A program made the translations under genes and the position numbers. This document shows, piece by piece, positions 46,330 through 57,715 of a stretch of 64,000 nucleotides of DNA (the first letter of the stretch is position 1; each line of letters starts with the position of its first letter). The stretch spans positions 709,627,563-709,691,562 of the forward strand of contig NC_057810.1 of assembly GCF_018294505.1 (NCBI RefSeq), written 5' to 3'. A model generated the notes under the pieces. That model saw only the letters and a program-made list of their open reading frames with translations. It did not search any database and had not been told where the DNA came from. Source of the DNA: Triticum aestivum. Taxonomy: Eukaryota; Streptophyta; Magnoliopsida; Poales; Poaceae.

Positions 46330-49300
46330 GGCAAGTTTAAAGGGAAGCCCAAAGGATCTTGGAACCCCAAGAAGGTGAAGGACAAGGAAGGAAACGACGT
46401 GATGGATTTGCCATGCCACATCCACACGAAGAAAGATGAAGAGGGTAACTTCATTTACCCAAAACACACCACTCGCCAGTGCCTGCTCTTAATCCACCAG
46501 TTTCAAGGGAAACAACCCAAGGATAAAGAAAAGGAGTCAGACAAGATTGAGGACAAAGAGGACAGTGATGAAGGATACCCCCATGTCAACTCCACCCTAT
46601 TGATTTTTGCTGATGTTGAGAGCAAAAGTCGATTGAAAGTTATCAACTGGGAAGTAAACATGGTCGCTCCGACAACACCCAGTTATCTGAAATGGTCTCA
46701 GACCGCCATCACATTCGACCAGTCTGATCATCCGACACACATAGCCACCCCTGGGAGGCAAGCTTTGGTGGTCGACCCAGTCGTCGAAGGCACTCGACTG
46801 ACTAAGGTTCTGATGGACGGTGGTAGCGGACTGAATATATTGTATGCAGAGACGCTGAAGGGAATGGGCATTCCGATGTACAGACTCAGTTCTAGCAACA
46901 TGAGTTTCCATGGAGTCATTCCTGGAAAGAAGGCTGAGTCACTCGGCCAAATTGCTCTTGATGTGGTTTTCGGCGATTCAAAGCATTTCCGCAAAGAAAA
47001 GTTAACATTTGAAGTTGTGGATTTCCAGAGTGCTTATCACGCCATTTTAGGCAGGCCAGCTTATGCACGATTCATGGCTCGACCATGTTACGTGTTCCTC
47101 AAATTGAAGATGCCTGGTCCCAAAGGTGTGATCACCATCACTGGCAATCAGAAAAAGGCAGAAGAGTGCTTTCAGAAGGGCTCAAAGATCGCCGATGCTC
47201 AGATGGCAGTGGTAGAGCTACAGGAATACCAGAAAACTGCAGATCCGAGTGATTTGTTGCGAGCCAAGAAGCCTGCTACAGAATCAGCGTTTGGGTCGTC
47301 TGGTGAGACAAAGCCAATTCACATCCACCCGACCGACCCCAATGCTGCTCCGACTCATATCTCAACAACACTCGACTCCAAATAGGAAGAAGCGCTCATC
47401 CAGTTCCTCCGTGAGAACTGGGACATCTTCGCATGTAAGCCTGCTGACATGTCGGGTGTTCCCAGGGGGCTGGCTGAGCATCGCCTATGAGTCGACTCAA
47501 AGGTGAAACCTGTCAAGGAACATCTTCGACGGTCCGCCGTCCAGAAGAGAAAAGCCATTGGCGAGGAGGTGGCTCGGCTCTTAGCAGCAGAGTTTATTCG
47601 AGAGATTTACCACTCTGAGTGGCTCACAAATGTTGTCATGGTCCCCAAGAAGGACAAGTCACTTCGCATGTGCATTGATTTCAAACATATCAATCGGGCC
47701 TGCCCGAAAGATCATTTTCCTCTCCCCTGCATCGACCAAATAGTCGACTCGACTGCGGGATGTGAGCGCCTGTCTTTTTTAGACGCCTATTCCGGTTATC
47801 ATCAGATCCGTTTGTATGGACCCGACGAGATCAAAACAGCTTTTATCACCCCATTCGGATGCTTCCGCTATGTCACCATGCCATTCGGCCTCAAGAATGT
47901 CGGAGCCACGTTCATGAGGATGATTCATAAGTGTTTACTCACTCAAATCACTCGGAACGTGGAAGCCTACAAGGATGATATTGTGGTCAAATCACGGAAG
48001 GGTTCCGACCTGTTGACTGACCTTGCTGAAACATTTGCCAATCTCAGGAGGTATGATATCAAGCTTAATCCATCTAAGTGCACATTCGGAGTTCCTGGCG
48101 GAAAGTTACTCTGTTTTCTCATTTCCGAACGAGGAATCGACGCCAACCCAGAAAAAGTTGGCACTATACTCCGAATGAAACACCCTGTGCGTGTGCACGA
48201 TGTCCAGAAACCTACTGGATGCTTGGCCGCGTTAAGTCGATTCATCTCTCGCCTCGGTGAAAAGGCATTACCTCTTTACCGACTGATGAAGAAGTCAGAC
48301 AAGTTCGAGTGGACTCCAGAAGCTGATGCAGCGTTTGCAGAACTAAAAGCTCTGCTCTCCACCCAGCCGGTGCTTGCTGCTCCAATCAGCAAAGAGCCTA
48401 TGTTGCTTTACATTGCAGCCACAGGACAAGTCGTCAGAACAGTACTTACTGTCGAGCGGGAAGAAGAAGGGAAAGCCTTCAAAGTTCAGCGCCCAGTATA
48501 TTATCTTTCCGAAGTATTGACCCCATCAAAGCAAAGATACCCTCATTATCAGAAGCTTGTATATGGGATTTACATGACCACAAAGAAGGTTGCTCACTAT
48601 TTCTCTGATCATTCCATTATAGTCATCAGCGACGCCCCATTGTCAGAGATTTTGCACAACAGAGATGCAACTGGTCGAGTGGCAAAGTGGGCGATTGAAT
48701 TCCTTCCCCTTGATATCAAGTTTGAGGCAAACAAAGCCATTAAGTCCCAAGCAGTAGCAGATTTCATCGCCGAGTGGATTGAACAACAACTGCTGACTCA
48801 AGTTCACTCGGAGCACTGGACCATTTTCTTTGACGGTTCTAAGATGTTGAATGGTTCCGGTGCTGGGGTAGTATTGGTTTCCCCCCGAGGAGATAAGCTC
48901 AGATATGTGCTCCAGATCCACTTTGATTCCTCCAATAATGAAGCAGAATACGAAGCACTTTTGTATGGGTTGCGCATGGCCATTTCACTCGGCGTTTGTC
49001 GCCTTATGGTTTATGGCGATTCAGATTTGTTGGTCAATCAGGTGATGAAGGAGTGGGACGTTAGAAGCCCAGCCATGACTGGTTACTGCAATGCGGTAAG
49101 AAAGCTGGAGAAGAAATTTGAAGGGTTAGAGCTCCATCACATACCCCGACTAAAGAATCAAGTGGCTGATGATTTGGCAAAGATAGGTTCCAAGAGAGAA
49201 GCCATTCCCAGTGATGTGTTCTTGGAACATATCCATACTCCATTAGTTCAGGAAGATCCTTTTACCGAAGAAGCTCCGCAGCCAAAAAGTGTCACAGATC

Positions 49301-50598
49301 CGACTGAAGTAGAAGTTCCAGCGGTGGTCGACCTGATCATGGAAGCATTGGTCATTACTCCCGACTAGACAGTGTCGTACATCGCGTATATCTTAAGGAA
49401 AGACCTTCGAGAGGATGAAGAAGAGGCTCGATAGATCGTCCGCCGATCCAAAGCCTTTACCGTGATAAAGGGACAGTTGTACAGAGAGAGCGCGACTGGA
49501 GTCGGTCAGAAATGTATAACACCAGAAGAAGGTCGGATAATCCTTGACGATATCCACTCAGGGACCTGTGGCCATCATGCGTCTTCTCGGACCATTGTGG
49601 CTAAAGCATACCGAGCGGGATTTTACTGGCCGAGAGCAAACGAAATGGCAAAGGAGATAGTCGACAAGTGCGAAGGATGTCAATTTTACTCCAATATGTC
49701 ACACAAGCCCGCCTCAGCCTTGAAGACCATTCCACTCATCTGGCCTTTCGCTATATGGGGATTGGATATGGTTGGACCACTAAGAACAGGCAAAAGCGGC
49801 TTCACCCATGTGCTGGTGGCAGTCGACAAGTTCACTAAGTAGATTGAAGCTAAACCCATCAAGAATCTTGATGCCGGCACTGCTGTCAGCTTCATCAGGG
49901 AGTTGATATTCAGATATGGAGTTCCCCATAGCATCATCACTAATAATGGGTCGAACTTCAATTCCGAGGAATTTAGAGCCTTCTGCACGTCTCAGGGCAC
50001 ACGAGTCGACTATGCTTCAGTCGCTCACCCCCAGTCGAATGGACAGGCAGAACGGGCAAATGGTTTAATTCTCAAAGGACTGAAACCCCGACTGATGCGC
50101 GATCTTAGGCACGCAGCTGGCGCATGGGTCGACAAACTTCCGTCAGTACTTTGGGGATTAAGGACCACACCTAATCGGTCGACTGGGAGAACTCCGTTCT
50201 TCTTGGTCTACGGAGCTGAAGCAGTCCTGCCGAGTGACCTGCTTCACAATGCGCCTCGAGTCAAACTCTACACTGAAGCTGAAGCAGAGCAAGCCCGACA
50301 GGATGCAGTGGACCTTCTAGAAGAAGAAAGAGAGATGACCTTGATCCGATTGACCATTTATCAGCAGGACTTGCTTCGCTTCCATGCCAAAAACGTGAAG
50401 AGTCGAGCCTTCCAAGAGGGAGACTTGGTTCTCCGAGTGGATCAGCAGAAGCCACACAAGCTTGCTCCTACTTGGGAAGGTCCCTTCATCATCACCAAGG
50501 TTCTCCACAATGGGGCGTACTGCCTTTACAATGTCGAGCACCAGATTGACGAGCCCCGAGCTTGGAACGTGGAGCTGCTCCGCCCCTTTTATACTTAA
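46330..50598 (+). pseudogene. E4 pol: protease, reverse transcriptase, RNase H, integrase
   Basis: A single frame to TAA 50596-50598, broken only by in-frame stops at 47383-47385, 47488-47490, 49366-49368, 49432-49434 and 49840-49842 (plus 46327-46329 before it). Protease: VLMDGGSGLNILY near 46808. Reverse transcriptase: MCIDFKHINRACPKDHFPLP and DAYSGYHQI; the catalytic box reads YKDD (47968-47979), where YVDD is usual. RNase H: FFDGSK, EAEYEALL and VYGDSD. Integrase: zinc-finger HHASSRT...CEGCQFY, first acid in LDMVGP, second acid changed to Asn (AAT at 49942-49944 in ITNNGSNF), third in NGQAERAN. The enzymes would copy and integrate the element; this copy is inactive. Confidence 0.93.
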
Positions 50599-50744
50599 GT
50601 ATTCACTCGGATGAGTTGTAATAAAAGTACTTCTGTAGTTTATTTATCAAAGACAAGAGTGTAATAATTTTCCCAGTGATTGTTGTTACCTTTGTTCACA
50701 TAAAGCAGTACAAGTGGGTGGCTTAAATGCGAATCCGTTTCGCC
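50599..50744. other. E4 segment after pol
   Basis: Short untranslated stretch with an AATAAAAG polyadenylation-like signal near 50619. No gene. Confidence 0.5.
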
Positions 50745-51125
50745 TAAGTCTGTAAAAAAAAATCTTGCCGAGTGGTGAGCCAGCCTCCCACTCGGGGGCT
50801 TAGCTGCGAATCCGTTTCGCCTAAGTTTAACAAAAACCTACCGAGTGGTGAGCCAGCCTCCCACTCGGGGGCTTAGCCGCAGCCCAGTGCTCGCCTAAGT
50901 TTTTGAAAATCCTACCAAGTGGAGAGCAAACCTCCCACTCGGAGGCTTAGCTGCAGCCTAGTGCTCGCCTAAGTTTTTTGAAAATCCTACCGAGTGGAGA
51001 GCAAACCTCCCACTCGGGGGCTTAGCTGCAGTCCAAGTACTCGCCTAAGTTTAAACAAAATCCTGCCGAGTGGTGAGCCAGCCTTCCACTCGGGGACTTA
51101 GCTGCAGCCTAGTGCTCGCCTAAGT

Positions 51126-51344
51126 ACAAATACAACATGCGCTCCGCAAGGCGGACGAAACGCAGGTCGACTGCTACCTTCTCCTTCCGAGCTACGCCAC
51201 AAATACAATGTGCGCTCCGCAAGGAGGACGAAGCACATGTCGACTTCTACCTTCTCCTTCCGAGCCACGCCACAAATACAACATGCGACCCGCCAGGAGG
51301 ACGAGGCGCAGGTCGACTGTTACCTTCTCCTTCAGAGGTACGCC
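51126..51344. repeat. Second repeat family: three 73-bp units inside the E4 array
   Basis: Units at 51126-51198, 51199-51271 and 51272-51344, of the type ACAAATACAACATGCGCTCC ... CTTCTCCTTCCGAG. They interrupt the main array. 73 is not a multiple of three, so the units do not share a reading frame. Confidence 0.9.
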
Positions 51345-51554
51345 ATAAAAATCCTACCGAGGGGAGAGCAAACCTCCCACTCGGGGGCTTAGCTGCAGCC
51401 CAGTGCTCGCCTATGTTTTTTGAAAATCGTACCGAGTTGAGAGCAAACCTCCCACTCGGGGGCTTAGCTGCAACCCAGTGCTCGCCTAAGTTTTTTGAAA
51501 ATCCTACCGAGTGGAGAGCAAACCACCCACTCGGGGGCTTAGCTGCAGCCCAGT

Positions 51555-51917
51555 NNNNNNNNNNNNNNNNNNNNNNNNNNNNNNNNNNNNNNNNNNNNNN
51601 NNNNNNNNNNNNNNNNNNNNNNNNNNNNNNNNNNNNNNNNNNNNNNNNNNNNNNNNNNNNNNNNNNNNNNNNNNNNNNNNNNNNNNNNNNNNNNNNNNNN
51701 NNNNNNNNNNNNNNNNNNNNNNNNNNNNNNNNNNNNNNNNNNNNNNNNNNNNNNNNNNNNNNNNNNNNNNNNNNNNNNNNNNNNNNNNNNNNNNNNNNNN
51801 NNNNNNNNNNNNNNNNNNNNNNNNNNNNNNNNNNNNNNNNNNNNNNNNNNNNNNNNNNNNNNNNNNNNNNNNNNNNNNNNNNNNNNNNNNNNNNNNNNNN
51901 NNNNNNNNNNNNNNNNN
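51555..51917. other. Assembly gap (363 N)
   Basis: Run of N within the tandem array. The open frames that cross it are artefacts. Confidence 0.99.
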
Positions 51918-52190
51918 AGCAAACCTCCCACTCGGGGGCTTAGCTGCAGCCCAGTGCTCGCCTAAGTTTTCGAAAATCCAACCGAGTGGAAAGCAAACCT
52001 CCCACTCGGGGTCTTAGCTGCAGCCCAGTGCTCGCCTAAGTTTTTGAAAATCCTACCGAGTGGAGAGAAGACCTCCCACTCGGGGGCTTAGCTGCAGCCC
52101 AGCGCTCGCCTAAGTTTTGGAAAATCCTACCGAGTGGAGAGCAAACCTCCCACTCGGGAGCTTAGCTGCAGCCCAGCGCTCGCCTAAGTA

Positions 52191-52598
52191 TGACGAGGTA
52201 CAAGTCGATTGCAATCCGTGCTTCATCCCTACCTGCAAAAGTGCATCACAAGCACTAGCATATATTCCGAGCGAAGGACAATGTTCGTTCGAAGGCAAAT
52301 GCAAACATATTCAATGGCAAACCCAAGTTCAGATAGTGTCCTACAGATCCAGAAGTGCTCAGGCACCAAGCCTGTTAAAGTTTACCGGTTACAAAAACCA
52401 CTCGGCATTCCGAGGCAAATTTAAGGCACCAAGCATAGAAGTTTTTTACTCCTCCTGTGGAGGACTGGAAGGCGCAACGAACTCGTCCAGGTCGATTCCA
52501 TCTACGATCGGAGTGGCAGCAGCAATGAAGGTCTCCATGAAAGATCGGAAGTCATGCTTCTTGGTATTGGCCACCTTGAGAGACGCCAGCTTGTCCTC
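52191..52598. other. E4 segment between tandem array and antisense gene
   Basis: No plus-strand gene. It should contain the 3' end of the antisense gene transcript. Confidence 0.5.
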
Positions 52599-55500
52599 TC
52601 ACACGTCCTTGTAGTGAACACGGACCAGAGACAGAGCAACGTCGGCACCACACCTGGCAGAAGACTTATTCCATTCTGGCACTCGACTTGGAACTTCGTT
52701 CAGTCGAGCCATCAGAGACACGAGGTCATTCTGAAGTGTTTCTCCTGGCCAAAGTGCTGTGTCGATGCGCGATGTTGCAACCTTCAGTCTCGCAAGATAG
52801 TCGACCACAACAGCAACACGAGACTCGAGACGGAGCACGTTCATGTCGGCTTCATCCTTCACAGGAGAGTTGATGGGATCCAAGCCAGTCTCCACTCGAC
52901 TAGTCTCCTCTTCAAAGTTTTGGCAGAATTCTGTGGTACAATCCAAGGATAAGCTAACATTCCTACCATAAGTCAGTGATTACGAGTCGGATATAAGGGG
53001 TTACCTTCGAGCATGAGGAACAACTTCTTCGCGAGCCCCCCCAGATAAACCTCTAAGTTGTTCTTCTTTCCCGCCAGCTCACTAGCCTTATCGCTCAAGG
53101 CCAACTTGTCATTCTTCAGTCGACTAGCATACTTGTTGGCCGTGTCGAGAGCAGCTTTCAGATTGGTATTCTCCTCTTCAAGTTTCTTGATTGAAGCTAG
53201 AGTTTCATCTTGTCCGAAACCGCTTTTTGCGCCTCGGCGAGGTCGAGGTCCTTCTTCTTCAGAGCATCCTTCAGTTTATCTGCAAAATGACAGTGAGATC
53301 AGACTTAGGGATGGACAAAAAATAAAGGCAGTCGTCAAGGTTCTCACCAAACATACCTTTTGCCTCCTCCTTCGCCTTCGTGAAGTTCTCTTGGACAAGC
53401 TTCAAATCAAGTTCGAGTTGGATATGCTTGTTCTCCAACTCAGTATAACGAGCAACAAGCTTGCAACATTTCTGTGAAAGATCAATCGACAGACGTCAAA
53501 AATAGGTCACTTCCGAGTGACTAAGAGAAAAATCGTAGTATTTCTAAGACTACAGCCGAATCAAAACATTCAACTGTAGTCTCAGGGACTACACCCAGTG
53601 GGTCCACTCAGCGTGCCCCCACTAGTTCTATCATCTCGGGTCGATCAGTCGACCAAAAGAGACAGAAAGGCTAACTACCAGCAGTTAGACACAGTTTCAA
53701 AAAAAAAGAGAAGAGTGTTTTTCAGACCATAGTCGACTACTAGCAGTCGACTACTAGCAGTCGACCACGGTCTTGGGGACTACATCCAGTGGGTGCACAC
53801 AGCGTGCCCCCACTGGTTCCATGATTCCATTCGACCAGATCGATTGAAGAAAGTAAAAGAGAAAAAGTTCAAGACATAAAGACTACAGTCTACTGCCAGC
53901 AGTCCATGATAGTCTCGGGGACTACACCCAGTGGGTGCACTCAGCATGCCCCCACTAATCCAGACATTTCAATCGACACACCCAGTGGGTGTATGACAAA
54001 TACTAAGATCTTCAGAAAGAAACATTGTCAGGTATCATATCCTAACAGAACAGGCGGTGGTCAACTAACCTGGACATTGCTCTGAAGAGCTGAGCTTGCA
54101 TCATAAGCTGCTTGGCTGGCGTCTCGGATCTCCTTCACCTGCTCCATCATGACCCCCGCCTGGCGTATGGCTTCCTTGGCAGCACCTGCTTGGTCCTCTG
54201 GGACATGGTGTGCGGAGAAGAGGGAAGGTGGATCAGCACTCGACGACGGAGGGCGGGCACTCGTCAGCGGCACCGCAAAAGACACGGTAGCCCGAGTGAT
54301 GTTGCCTCCCTCCGGAACCAGCGTCTCAGGTGTTGATGCAACCTGAGCAGTCTTGCCAGCAGACGCTTTCCTGTTCCTCCTTTGCCTCAGTGGCTCCTCA
54401 TCGTCATCGTCAGGGAGATCAATAATAATGTTAGGTGGAGCTATAGAAAAGATTCAAAGTTAAAAATGAAGATCCGATCGACCGAAAGTGAAACTGCACA
54501 GATCATACCAGGATTGGAAGTGGCAGCATCCTCCATTTCTTGATCTTCATGTCTGGCTGAGGTCTCAGAAGTAGCAGCACTGTGATTTCAGAAATCAGTC
54601 GGTCAGTGATTGAGTCGACCAAGAATATATCCATGTTAAAATAGAAAACACGAGTTATGCCATTACCCAGAAACAGTGGGAATCTCCATCCTGAGAAGTC
54701 GCTCGGGGTTGCTTCGACGCTTTCTCAGTCGGCGCCGGAGAAGTTGTCCGAGGGTGTTTGGTCGACTGCCCAGCAGGCACGCCCCCCTTGCCACGCTCGA
54801 CTGCAGGGTCATGGGCAAGCTTGGACCGTCTTTCAGTACGAGGAGGCTCCACTTCTTCCTCCTCTTCCTCCTCCTCCTCCTCACCAGAGCCAGGATCTTC
54901 TTCGTCCTCCTCGCCATCGGATTCCCACTCCTCCTGACTTTCACCTCCGCTCCCTTCCTCCTCCTCGGTCTATTCTGGCGCCCCATTGGGCATCGAATAC
55001 ATCTCGGTGGTGACCAGGAAGAAGGCAAACAAGACAAAAGTCAGTCGACTGAATGGTATCAAAACGGAACGAAGGAAACAGAGTCACTGTCAAAGATATT
55101 TGGTCAGACCTTGTCTAGATCGTATGATTGGTCGAGTGGCGGGATCCTCCTGGCTCCACGAGGATTATCTTTGTTCCCTGTGATGGCAGTCATCCACCTC
55201 TCCAGAGTGGCATCATCGACCTCCTCCGGGTGGACCCGAGTGGTGTCTTCAGTACCAGAGTACAACCACATCGGATGGCCCCGATATTGAAGTGGCTGAA
55301 TGCACCGTCGAAGGAAAACATCCAGAAGATCCATGCCAGTCACTTCGTCGCGAATGAGCTGGACTACGCGCTCCACCAACATCCTAACCTGAGCCTTCTC
55401 TTCCGGAAGCACTTTCAGAGAGGATGGCTTGTTCACTCGGTCCATGGAGAATGGGGGGAGGCCAGTCGACTGGCCTGGCGCTGATTGGTCTTGGCAGTAG

Positions 55501-56102
55501 AACCAGGTCGACTGCCACCCTCGAACTGACTCAGGAAGGGTCATGACTGGAAAGGCACTCTTACTCCTCATATGAACCCCACACATCAGGATTACTTGGG
55601 TTTTCTCGTCACTCGGGCTAGCCTTTTTCACCGTCTGAGAGCGATAGGTGAAAATGTGTTTGAAAAGGCCCTAGTGTGGCCGACAACCCAAGAAGTTTTT
55701 GCACAAAGACACGAAAGCGGCGATGTAGGCAATGGATTTGGGTGTTAAGTGATGGAGTTGTGCCCCAAAGAAGTTCAGAAACCCCCGAAAGAAAAGATTC
55801 GGCGGCAGAGAAAAACCGCGATCAACATGGGTGGCTAAGAGGACGCACTCACCTTCCTGAGGCAGAGGCTGCCACTCCATCCCCGGAAGCCTTGCTGACC
55901 CATGGGGGATAAGTCCTTCGTTTGCCAGGTCGTCGAGGTCCTTCTGGGTGATGGTCGAGCGGATCCAGTCTCCCTGGATCTAGCCTTGCGGCAGGCCGGA
56001 CCGTGACGAGGATCTGCCCCGACTGGTCGCTCTCCCCTTCGCCTTTGCCGTCGCCTTCTTCGCCCGCTCCAAAGCCGCTGTCCTTTCCTTCACCATCGTC
56101 AT
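52599..56102 (-). pseudogene. E4 antisense gene: Transposase_28-like domain, low-complexity middle, coiled coil
   Basis: Minus strand. From ATG 56102 (MTMVKERTAALERAKK) the frame passes a TAG at 55980-55982 and continues to 55671 with the PF04195-like block LLATHVDRGFSLPPNLFFRG then SIAYIAAFVSLCKNFLG. Further coding blocks are 55631-55104 (MWLYSGTEDTTRVHPEEVDD), a basic/Glu-rich part near 55037-54663, a short coiled part near 54285-54061 and the C-terminal part 52946-52599. Gaps between them look like introns. E1 carries a related gene in the same place and direction. The role of such antisense genes is unknown. Confidence 0.7.
53478..54060. repeat. Three spaced copies of a GGGACTACACCCAGTGGGT motif in an E4 antisense intron
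   Basis: Near 53585, 53775 and 53918 the sequence GGGACTACACCCAGTGGG recurs, each followed by CACTCAGCGTGCCCCCACT and separated by 140-190 bp. Otherwise non-coding. Confidence 0.75.
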
Positions 56103-56192
56103 CGGCGAGGCGCGCAAGGAGCAGTAGGGCGGAGGTGGAAACAAGTGCAGCGGGCGAGTTTGAGGAAGAAGGATAGGGGAATGAGGGCACAA

Positions 56193-56647
56193 TATGTAAA
56201 AAAAAACCGTTCGACGCCTTATATGAAGTCTCTTCCGAGTGGCTTACTGGTAGGCCCGGACGATCCTGTCAAATCCCACAACAGGTGCGCGCACAATACG
56301 TGGCGAAAAAGGTGGCATGGAGATCGAGGCGCCCTTGCCTTATCCCATCTGAGTACCGCGGCCTCCTTCCGCTTCGCGCGCTTCCCGAAATTCGGATCCC
56401 GTTAAATCCGCAAATAGCATAGCAACTTGTCAGACGGCAGATTTCCTCCGATCCGTCACTCGGAAATCTCCAAGTTCATAAAGTTCACTCGGCAGATGCA
56501 AAGAATGGATCAAGGCGACTGAAAGAGAAGTTGACACCATCACTAAAAGTCATTGGTCCAGAGTAAGACACTCTCGCAGCATGAAAAGCAGGTCGGAAGA
56601 ATTCTCAACTCCTTCCTCACTCAAACTTCGATCCATTCGGGGGATGA
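56193..56647. other. E4 region before 3' LTR, with polypurine tract
   Basis: No gene. It ends in CATTCGGGGGATGA (56634-56647), the likely polypurine tract directly before the 3' LTR. Confidence 0.6.
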
Positions 56648-57174
56648 TGATGAAGCCATGTACCTAGGGTAGGGTCATGGACCTGTCCAAGGTGCCCTCC
56701 CCAAGGACATCTCTAGAAGAAACTGCCTTTCAGTCGACCTGGAAGGATTCCACTCAACGGACTCGAAGACACTCGACCACGAGGAGTCACTCAACCACCA
56801 GGAGATCTAGGGTCATTCTGCACCCAAACGGTCTGTTATTAAGTAGTCTTTATAGCCATGATAGCACTTCATGTAAGGCGTTACCAGTAACGCCAGGCCT
56901 TTATGTACATTGAACCCTCCACTACATGGGCTGGCTGGGGTCCTGGTGCACTCTATATAAGACACCCCCCTCCACAGGTAGAAGGGTTCGCACCCCTGTA
57001 ACTCATATGCATATAATCCAGTCGACCGCCTCCGGGCTCCGAGACATAGGGTTGTTACTTCCTCCGAGAAGGGGCTGAACTCGTAACTCCCTTGCGTATA
57101 CAACTACTCCATAGCTAGGATCTTGCCTCTCCATACCTACCCCCTATTCTACTGTCAGGCTTAGAACCACGACA
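56648..57174 (+). repeat. E4 3' LTR
   Basis: 527 bp direct repeat of 43836-44361, followed by the target duplication GGGTG (57175-57179). Confidence 0.95.
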
Positions 57175-57179
57175 GGGTG

Positions 57180-57310
57180 CCTTTAGTGCCCGTTGTAGCC
57201 ACCACCCGATACTAAAGGGGGTGCACTTCGCGCCACTTCGCCTAGCCAAAACAGACCTTTAGTACCGGTTAGTGGCTCCAACCGGTACTAAAGGTAGGTT
57301 ATATATAAGA
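57180..57310 (+). promoter_or_regulatory. Internal repeat block of CACTA-B, right part, with TATA box
   Basis: Inverted motifs TTTAGTGCCCGTTGTAGCCA / CACCCGATACTAAAGG and TTTAGTACCGGTTAGTGG / CCAACCGGTACTAAAGG, then TTATATATAAG (57299-57309). It mirrors 11835-12088 of CACTA-A and joins to 43561-43835 once E4 is removed. Confidence 0.68.
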
Positions 57311-57339
57311 AAAGACTTTAAAAAAATTCGCCAGTTCTC

Positions 57340-57715
57340 CCTCTGCTTGTTCTCCTCTGCCCCGTCACCGCCGCCCCCGTCCCTCGCCGTCGCCGTCCCT
57401 ATCGTCGCCATCCCCGTCGCGTCGTCGCCCCGTCCCGCGCCATCGCCGTCCGGCCCCTCACGTCGACATCGCCGTCGCCTTGGATCGACATCGCCTCACG
57501 TCGCTGTCGCCGTCGCCTGCACCTCGCTGTCGCCGTTGCCTCGACCTCGCCCGCGCGCGCTGTGAGCCCCTCCCCGGCATCTCCTACCTCCAATCCACCG
57601 CGTCGCCGCCAGCGCCGGCCGCGCACGCACACACACACACACTACGCACGCGCGCGTGCACACACACACACTCACACTACACGCGCGTGCGCACACACAC
57701 ACACAATTTTCCTGC
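57340..57715. repeat. GC-rich leader and CA/CG microsatellite in CACTA-B
   Basis: 57350-57600 is GC-rich with CGTCGCCGTC-type repeats. 57625-57705 is alternating CA/CG (CACACACACA, GCGCGCGTGC). Frames here are low-complexity and differ from those in CACTA-A and C. Confidence 0.7.

Larger units (their letters stand above)
50745..52190. repeat. E4 tandem array, unit about 75-80 bp, with assembly gap
   Basis: Repeated units of the type CCGAGTGGAGAGCAAACCTC, CCACTCGGGGGCTTAGCTGC, AGCCCAGTGCTCGCCTAAGT. About eight copies precede the gap and four follow it. 363 Ns (51555-51917) sit inside the array, so the true copy number is unknown. Open frames here only reflect the repeat. Confidence 0.93.
43836..57174 (+). 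mobile_element. E4: Ty3/gypsy LTR retrotransposon with full gag-pol and antisense gene
   Basis: 13.3 kb from TGATGAAGCC (43836) to ACCACGACA (57174), flanked by a perfect 5-bp duplication GGGTG (43831-43835 and 57175-57179). Order is LTR, primer site, gag, protease, reverse transcriptase, RNase H, integrase, tandem repeats with an assembly gap, an antisense multi-exon gene, purine tract and LTR. The RT-RNaseH-integrase order marks Ty3/gypsy; the antisense gene fits the Tat lineage. By eye the LTRs differ at about 25 positions in 526, so E4 is older than E1. Confidence 0.95.

Noticed and set aside
51137..52017. Long frames across the N gap
   Set aside because: They consist of tandem-repeat translation plus undetermined bases.
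57399..57702. Gly/Arg/Cys-rich frames on the minus strand
   Set aside because: They arise from the GC-rich leader and the CA/CG microsatellite.
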